From: Calditrichota bacterium
GTDB lineage: Bacteria > Calditrichota > Calditrichia > RBG-13-44-9
Assembly: GCA_024276455.1 (NCBI GenBank)
Contig: JAJRXE010000464.1
Coordinates: 1-20,695 of the forward strand
DNA: 20,695 nt
Direction: 5' to 3'
Below the pieces are notes generated by a model. It was not told the DNA's origin and searched no databases. It was given only the letters and a program-made list of their open reading frames with translations. How positions within the stretch are numbered: position 1 is the first letter of the stretch; the number at the start of each line of letters is the position of its first letter. This document shows, piece by piece, positions 16,055 through 20,695 of the stretch. Made by a program: the position numbers and the translations under genes.

Positions 16055-16626
16055 GGAAAATCACTATTGCGGGAGCATTTTTATTGCTGTTTGTGGTTTT
16101 ACTTTTCCTGGCCGCCCATTTTCTGGGCGTTGAACCGGATCGTCTAAATTACGAGTACGCGCCCGATATGGCCCACACGGTGGCCTACAAAGCCCAGACT
16201 CCCAATCCCTTTTTCCGGGACGGTCGAACAGAGCAGCTTCCGGTAGAGGGAACCATTCCCCGGGGCTACATGCCGCTCCATTACGGACTATCGGAAGAAG
16301 AAGCCCGGCGAGCGGGGAAGGAACTGCATAATCCCTTCCGTAGCGATTCAACCGCTAATTTGCAGCGGGGCAAGTGGGTTTACCAGACCTATTGTCAGGA
16401 ATGTCATGCCGCTTCCGGAGATGGGATGGGGCTGGTAGTTCAGCGGGGCTTCCCGCCGCCACCCTCGCTCTTGCTGGAGCATGCGCGGAAAATGGAAGAC
16501 GGCCGGATGTTTTACATTATTACCTTCGGTTTTAAAAATATGCCGGCTTACGGCTCCCTGGTGAGTCGAGAAGACCGCTGGCAGGTGATAAATTACATTC
16601 GAAAATTACAAGAGAGTCAGCCATGA
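16051..16626 (+). CDS. actE: Alternative Complex III subunit ActE, monohaem cytochrome c
   Basis: Monohaem cytochrome c, 191 residues, probably the exit point that hands electrons to the external acceptor. One haem site is present, C115-x2-C118-H119 (CQECH), and M164 in the KNMPAYG segment is the likely sixth ligand. An N-terminal helix (about 5-24) acts as signal or anchor. No lipobox cysteine follows it, unlike the lipid-anchored ActE of characterised complexes, so a retained helix is the probable anchor. The gene overlaps actD and actF by 4 bp each. Confidence 0.93.
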   Translation: MRKITIAGAFLLLFVVLLFLAAHFLGVEPDRLNYEYAPDMAHTVAYKAQTPNPFFRDGRTEQLPVEGTIPRGYMPLHYGLSEEEARRAGKELHNPFRSDSTANLQRGKWVYQTYCQECHAASGDGMGLVVQRGFPPPPSLLLEHARKMEDGRMFYIITFGFKNMPAYGSLVSREDRWQVINYIRKLQESQP

Positions 16627-17825
16627 AAATTGAAACCCCGAAGCTGGTGATCCCCGGTCCTGCCAAAACCATTATGTTGGCCTTTGCGTTTTTGGGGGTG
16701 GTGGTATTTATTGCCGGATTGTTTCTGGCACCGGAGCGAATCTGGCCTAATTTTTTAATTAATGAGTTTTACCTGTTAAATCTGGGGCTGGGAGCGGCCT
16801 TATTCATCGCTACCCTTTACGTTTCCAATGCCGGGTGGGCAACCGCTTTTCGGCGCCTCCCCGAGGCCATGACGGTGGTGTTACCCTTTGCCGGGATTGG
16901 GGTGGTGATTCTGATTTTTGGAATTCATACCCTCTACGAGTGGAGTCATGAAGCCGCCCTGTTGCAGGATAAAATCCTGCTGGGTAAACGGGCCTGGCTG
17001 AACGAACCCTTTTTTATCGGCCGACTGGTCTTTTATTTTTTGTTGTGGATTGTATTGAGCCGCCTGCTGGTTAAATATTCCCTCAAACAAGACGAGGATG
17101 GCCGTTTGGAGTACACCTTTAAAAATGTAAAATACTCGGCCATTTTTCTGATCACCGGCGTATTAATGTTCGTTTTTGCCAGTATCGATTTGATCATGTC
17201 GCTGCAACCGCACTGGTACAGCACGATTTTTGCCCTCATCACCCTTTCGGGAATGATTACCAGTAGTCTGGCCGCCATTACCATTCTGATGGTGGTGATG
17301 CGCCGACTCGGTTTCAAAGAGCTGATCACGAAAGACCATTTGCGGGATATGAGTAGTTTGCTGCTTACCTTTAGTGTGTTCTGGGTGTACATGTGGGTGT
17401 CTCAGCATATGCTTATCTGGTATTCCAATATCCCGGAGGAGACCACTTATTACATTTTCCGCCATTTCGGCGGCTGGGGATCGCTCTCTTTTCTCAATGT
17501 GGTCTTGAATTGGCTGATCCCTTTCCTGGCTCTGTTGCCGGGCGCGTCGAAAACCAGCGATAAGGTTCTGCTTCAAGTGTCGGTGGTGCTGCTCATCGGT
17601 CACTGGCTGGATTTGTACATCATGGTGATGCCGGTAACCGTGGGAGCGGAGCCGGTTTTGGGCGTTTGGGAAGTGGGGATGTTTTTCGGCATGTTGGCGC
17701 TGTTTTTCTGGATTGTTTTACGCCACCTGCAAGGCATTCGTCTGGTACCGGTAAACGATCCCTATCTGGTGGAAAGCCTGCCGGAACGATTTGCCGAATC
17801 GGCCAACCAGGGAATCGGAAAGTAG
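16623..17825 (+). CDS. actF: Alternative Complex III subunit ActF, second NrfD-like membrane protein
   Basis: Second NrfD-like membrane subunit, 400 residues, about ten predicted helices, paralogous to ActC. Family features include polar membrane residues around H102 and E106 (IHTLYEWSHE), D189 with the PHWYSTIF segment (196-203), the WYSNIPEE segment (266-273) and GHWLDLY (326-332). In known structures ActF lacks the quinol site but has a proton half-channel. It starts inside the actE stop (ATGA). It is the last gene of the + strand run. No cytochrome oxidase or SCO gene follows; a strand switch comes directly after. Confidence 0.94.
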   Translation: MKIETPKLVIPGPAKTIMLAFAFLGVVVFIAGLFLAPERIWPNFLINEFYLLNLGLGAALFIATLYVSNAGWATAFRRLPEAMTVVLPFAGIGVVILIFGIHTLYEWSHEAALLQDKILLGKRAWLNEPFFIGRLVFYFLLWIVLSRLLVKYSLKQDEDGRLEYTFKNVKYSAIFLITGVLMFVFASIDLIMSLQPHWYSTIFALITLSGMITSSLAAITILMVVMRRLGFKELITKDHLRDMSSLLLTFSVFWVYMWVSQHMLIWYSNIPEETTYYIFRHFGGWGSLSFLNVVLNWLIPFLALLPGASKTSDKVLLQVSVVLLIGHWLDLYIMVMPVTVGAEPVLGVWEVGMFFGMLALFFWIVLRHLQGIRLVPVNDPYLVESLPERFAESANQGIGK

Positions 17826-17873
17826 GCAAACCCGGAGAATAATCGGTTGCCTGAACAACCTTCGTCAGGGCAA
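17825..17873 (+). other. Two overlapping weak hairpins at the end of the act operon
   Basis: A bulged stem joins GGCAAACC (17825-17832) with GGTTGCC (17845-17851). A second bulged stem joins TTGCCTGA (17847-17854) with TCAGGGCAA (17865-17873). They share TTGCC and exclude each other. Neither has a following T-run, so any role in ending the act transcript is uncertain. Confidence 0.3.
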
Positions 17874-17887
17874 TCCGATGATGAGTT

Positions 17888-17921
17888 AAAAAAATGCCCG
17901 GCACCTCGAGAGAGCCGGGCA
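17888..17921 (-). terminator. Rho-independent terminator of the minus-strand hemerythrin gene
   Basis: TGCCCGGC (17895-17902) pairs perfectly with GCCGGGCA (17914-17921) across an 11-nt loop. On the minus strand the stem is followed by seven T residues (A-run at 17888-17894), about 10 bp after the hemerythrin stop codon. On the + strand there is no T-run, so it acts mainly on the minus-strand operon. Confidence 0.88.
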
Positions 17922-17930
17922 CTTCGTGTA

Positions 17931-18485
17931 CTACCCAATCTGTTTTTCCAACTCCTCTACCATTGTGTGGTACTTGCGAATCGTTTCTTCACCAATTTTC
18001 TCCTTGTCCACCCGCTCAAACTCTTTTTCCAGCCACTGCTGGTCTTCGGGAGTGAACACCCGGTTTCCCATGGGGTAGAGAATGTTGTTCTCTTTGTAAA
18101 TGTGCTCGGTGAGCAACTGGGCATAGCCCCGGGCGTTGGAAATAATGTCCGGGATGGCGTTTTGGTCGCCGTTCTGAAGCCGGCGGGCGGCTTCTTCCAG
18201 ACCCCTGGTGAACTCCCGCCCATGGTCGTGTTCAATTAACATGACCCCTACCGGTCCCCCGTCGCGTGGGATGCCCCGCTCTTCCATTAAACGGAAAAGC
18301 ACATCCTCTTCCTTGGCGTGGTGAGTATGGTCCGCAAAGTTACGAATGAAATCGACCACCTGGAAGAACAGTTCGGGGGGAACCGCCTCTCCGGATTCCA
18401 GCTTTTCCACCGCCCGGTTGAGGACGGCAATCATTCGTTCAATCAGATCGTGTTCCTGAACCAGTCTATCTGAGGCAAAACTCAT
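17931..18485 (-). CDS. Hemerythrin HHE-domain protein
   Basis: Soluble four-helix-bundle protein of 184 residues with the ligand pattern of a non-haem diiron site: H12 (QEHD), H53/H56 with E60 (DHTHHAKEE), H86/H88 (EHDHGR) and H128 with E132 (EHIYKE). Such proteins bind or sense O2 or NO, or help repair damaged metal centres. The ScdA-type N-terminal domain of YtfE/RIC repair proteins is absent, so the exact role is open. A strong AAAGGAG lies 8-9 nt before the ATG and a strong terminator follows the gene. It lies 90 bp downstream of an NtrC-type regulator on the same strand, so it may be its target or operon partner. Confidence 0.9.
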   Translation of the reverse strand: MSFASDRLVQEHDLIERMIAVLNRAVEKLESGEAVPPELFFQVVDFIRNFADHTHHAKEEDVLFRLMEERGIPRDGGPVGVMLIEHDHGREFTRGLEEAARRLQNGDQNAIPDIISNARGYAQLLTEHIYKENNILYPMGNRVFTPEDQQWLEKEFERVDKEKIGEETIRKYHTMVEELEKQIG

Positions 18486-18512
18486 GGGATTTCTCCTTTG
18501 TTTAGTTAGATT

Positions 18513-18540
18513 AATTAATTAAGTGCTTAAATTTTTCCCT
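18513..18540 (-). promoter_or_regulatory. Weak sigma-54-like element and palindrome upstream of the hemerythrin gene
   Basis: On the minus strand GG (18538-18537) and GC (18526-18525) are 10 nt apart, the spacing of a -24/-12 promoter, and this would leave a leader of about 28 nt. The surrounding bases fit the consensus poorly. The same region has a palindrome TTAAG-N2-CTTAA (18519-18530) that could be an operator. The adjacent sigma-54 activator is the reason for listing it. Confidence 0.22.
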
Positions 18541-18575
18541 TACACTTGTTGTGTCTTTTCCGTTAAATGTTGCGA

Positions 18576-19994
18576 TTATTCTTTTCCGATCGTATCTCGT
18601 TCGATTTGCAGTTTTTTCATAATGCGCTGCAAAGCCGCCCGAGTAAGGCCGCACAGTTCCGCCGCTCTGGAAATGTTCCCATTGGTGCGTTGCAACGCAT
18701 TGAGAATGTAGGTTCGCTGGAAATTCTCGATGGCTTTTTGTTTACCCTCTTCGTACGAGGTGATTTCCTGAAAGAGGCTTGTTTCGTTCCTTGCACTGCC
18801 GGAAAGTCCCAGATGGGAGGGCAGAATTTTATCGCCCCGGCACACAATCAGGGCACGCTGAATGGTGTTCTCCAGCTCTCGCACATTGCCCGGCCAGTCG
18901 TAATTTTTCAGAACCTGAATGGCTGCCGGCGAGAGACGGGGATGCGGCTCATCTTCACCTAAAAATTCCTGAGCCGCCTGTTCCAGAAAATATTCCGCCA
19001 GCGCCGGAATACAGGCTTTGCGTTCTTTTAAAGGAGGAAGGGTGATTTTCATGACCTGTAAGCGGTAAAAGAGATCTTCCCGAAACTCTCCCCGTCGCAC
19101 CATCTCCTCCAGATTGCGGTTACTGGCAGTAATCAGTCGAAAGTTTACTCTTACGGTTTCGTTACCTCCCAGCGGCCGAATTACTTTTTCCTGTAAGACC
19201 CGCAATAGTTTTCCCTGAAAGAGGGGAGACATGGAAGCCACCTCATCCAGAAACAGTGTCCCACCGTTTACCTGCTCGAAGAGTCCTTTGGTATCTTTAT
19301 GGGCGCCGGTGAACGCCCCTTTTTTGTAACCGAACAGCTCCGATTCCAGAAGCGAATCCGGCAGGGCGATGCAGTTAATTGCCACAAAGGGTTTGTCGCG
19401 TACCGCACTGCGCTGGTGGATTTCCCGGGCGATCAGCTCTTTTCCGGTTCCGCTGGGACCTTCGATAAGTACGGGAACCTTACTGGGTGCCACCTGGTCC
19501 ACCAATTCCAGCACCTGACGCATCGATTTGTCGATGGCAATGATGTCGCGATTCCGAAATTTATTGGAAATCCGTTGCGCCTGCCGGGCCGAGAGAATCT
19601 TGTAGCCGGCTCTTTCCACGAAAGACAAAATCTCGCTGTTGTCGAACGGCTTGGTAATAAAATGAGACGCCCCGTTTTGCAAGCAAGAAACCGCCTGTTC
19701 AATGGTGCCGTGCCCGGTAATCATGACCACCTCCACATTGGACCAATTCTGGTGAATTTTGTGCAACAGTTCCACTCCGGACATTCCTTTCATCTTGATA
19801 TCGGTAAAGACAATGTCGAAATCTTCCTTTTGCATCCGAGCCAGGGCTTCTTCTCCGGAAAGGCAGGTCTGCACCTCACACCCCAGGGTGCCAATCAGGC
19901 GTTTCAACCCCCGACAGACATCCTCCTGGTCGTCCACAACTAACACATTTAGTTCTCTTAAATCGAAAGGATGGGCTGGCTGTGGATTTAACAT
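18576..19994 (-). CDS. NtrC-family sigma-54-dependent response regulator
   Basis: Three-domain transcription activator, 472 residues. The receiver domain (about 13-130) has the acidic pair D21-D22, phospho-acceptor D65 (FTDIKM), T93 and K115. The AAA+ domain (about 150-380) has Walker A GPSGTGKE (179-186), the sigma-54 contact loop GAFTGA (226-231), Walker B LFLDE (247-251) and the NYDWPGNVREL signature. A Fis-type helix-turn-helix ends the protein (about 430-470). It should activate sigma-54 promoters when phosphorylated by the kinase encoded just upstream. AAAGGAC precedes the ATG. The signal is not evident from sequence; nitrate, nitrite, NO or redox state are guesses from context. Confidence 0.95.
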   Translation of the reverse strand: MLNPQPAHPFDLRELNVLVVDDQEDVCRGLKRLIGTLGCEVQTCLSGEEALARMQKEDFDIVFTDIKMKGMSGVELLHKIHQNWSNVEVVMITGHGTIEQAVSCLQNGASHFITKPFDNSEILSFVERAGYKILSARQAQRISNKFRNRDIIAIDKSMRQVLELVDQVAPSKVPVLIEGPSGTGKELIAREIHQRSAVRDKPFVAINCIALPDSLLESELFGYKKGAFTGAHKDTKGLFEQVNGGTLFLDEVASMSPLFQGKLLRVLQEKVIRPLGGNETVRVNFRLITASNRNLEEMVRRGEFREDLFYRLQVMKITLPPLKERKACIPALAEYFLEQAAQEFLGEDEPHPRLSPAAIQVLKNYDWPGNVRELENTIQRALIVCRGDKILPSHLGLSGSARNETSLFQEITSYEEGKQKAIENFQRTYILNALQRTNGNISRAAELCGLTRAALQRIMKKLQIERDTIGKE

Positions 19995-20053
19995 GGGTCA
20001 ATGTCCTTTATTATTTTACGATGGACCATTTTCGCTTTTTTAATCTCTTAAAC

Positions 20054-20070
20054 TCCGGGATCTGCCCGGA
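20054..20070 (-). other. Hairpin between the kinase and regulator genes
   Basis: TCCGGG (20054-20059) and CCCGGA (20065-20070) form a perfect 6-bp GC-rich stem with a 5-nt loop in the 82-bp gap after the kinase stop. No clear T-run follows on the minus strand. It could partially terminate or mark mRNA processing, lowering or separating regulator expression. Confidence 0.4.
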
Positions 20071-20076
20071 TGCTTC

Positions 20077-20695
20077 CTATCCCTTGGCTTGTTTGGTCGC
20101 GTAGGGCAGCACTATTCGGAAAACGGTTTTTCCGGGGTGCGATTCCAGCAAGAACAATTTGCCCCCGTGAGCATGAACGATGTTTCGTGCCGTGGAGAGT
20201 CCCAATCCGGTTCCGCCGGAGTGTTTCGTGGTAAAGAACGGTTCGAAAATTTCTTCCTGGTATTTTTTTTCAATGCCGGGACCGTTGTCTTCAATATCTA
20301 CAATGAAAGATTTTCCATCCTCGGACTCGTAGGATCGGAGCTGGATCAAACCGGTTTCGGAAGAAATCGTCTGGATGGCATTGAGCAGCAAGTTAACAAA
20401 TACCTGTTGCATTTGGTTCGGGTCGCCCCAAAGAGGTGTTTGTACAGGTCTGAAATCGTATTTGATGGTAATATTTTTTTGTTCGTACATTGGCCGAAGA
20501 AAGCGAACGACATTTTGCAGAATCTGTTGCAGGTGTAGTTCTTCAATCTTGGGTTGGGGCAGTCTGGCATAGTCCAACAGGTCGCGAATGATTCGCTGGC
20601 AGGTCTGGGTGTTGCGTCGGATGACATCCACATGTTCCTGGAAGGGGGAATCTTTGGGGAGTTCGGTTTCCATCATTTGATTGAACATGGAGATG
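20077..20695 (-). CDS. Sensor histidine kinase, C-terminal part (5' end outside window)
   Basis: The C-terminal kinase core of a two-component sensor; the frame is open to the window edge, so the sensor domains and the phospho-accepting His lie outside. Counting from the internal ATG at 20688, the visible part has the second half of the dimerisation helix pair (RRNTQTCQRIIRDLLDYAR), N box N103 (NLLLNAIQ), G1 box DNGPGIE (134-140), F box FEPFFTTK (148-155) and G2 box GTGLGLS (159-165). The order kinase then regulator on the same strand makes it the probable partner of the sigma-54 regulator. That ATG is internal, because kinases of this family need an H box just before this point. Confidence 0.94.
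   Translation of the reverse strand, partial: ISMFNQMMETELPKDSPFQEHVDVIRRNTQTCQRIIRDLLDYARLPQPKIEELHLQQILQNVVRFLRPMYEQKNITIKYDFRPVQTPLWGDPNQMQQVFVNLLLNAIQTISSETGLIQLRSYESEDGKSFIVDIEDNGPGIEKKYQEEIFEPFFTTKHSGGTGLGLSTARNIVHAHGGKLFLLESHPGKTVFRIVLPYATKQAKG

Noticed and set aside
18545..18557. Small inverted repeat ACAC-N5-GTGT after the regulator stop
   Set aside because: A 4-bp stem with no T-run is too weak to call a terminator or operator.

Overview
The window is a bacterial respiratory gene cluster. It runs from a 5'-truncated membrane-bound nitrate reductase operon (narG', narH, narJ, narI), through two NarK-family nitrate/nitrite transporters, into a complete six-subunit Alternative Complex III (actA to actF). 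All of these are on the + strand (1-17825). A convergent minus-strand group follows: a 3'-terminal sensor histidine kinase fragment, an NtrC-type sigma-54 response regulator and a hemerythrin-domain protein, ending at a strong intrinsic terminator (17888-17921). No tRNA, rRNA, transposase or CRISPR array was seen, and no gap between genes exceeds about 265 bp.

Organism: Alternative Complex III next to NarGHI, with multihaem c-type cytochromes and AT-rich intergenic spaces littered with degenerate repeat remnants, points to a Gram-negative bacterium. The FCB group or a related lineage (for example Calditrichota, Ignavibacteriota or Rhodothermota) is the best guess. This is inference; no phylogenetic marker is present.

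Working model: NarK1 and NarK2 import nitrate and exchange nitrite. NarGHI oxidises (mena)quinol and reduces nitrate in the cytoplasm, with NarJ as assembly chaperone. ActABCDEF oxidises the same quinol pool and passes electrons through Fe-S clusters and haems to a periplasmic acceptor. The usual partner of this complex, a haem-copper oxidase, is not encoded next to it here. The position beside nar suggests that ACIII may feed a periplasmic nitrogen-oxide reductase or another c-type cytochrome acceptor during anaerobic growth. The minus-strand two-component system and hemerythrin look like a linked sensing or protection module for O2 or NO.

The most interesting points are: (1) the physical nar-act linkage; (2) an FS0-type cysteine quartet kept in the normally cofactor-free molybdopterin-like half of ActB; (3) a roughly 90-residue periplasmic insert in NarK1 that reads like a barrel-sandwich (biotinyl/lipoyl-like) domain; (4) two extra predicted membrane helices in NarK2; (5) repeat-bounded AT-rich spacers of similar layout that separate narG from narH and actA from actB; (6) a 12-bp inverted repeat flanking actB almost exactly; and (7) a 53-codon unannotated reading frame with a good ribosome binding site between actC and actD.
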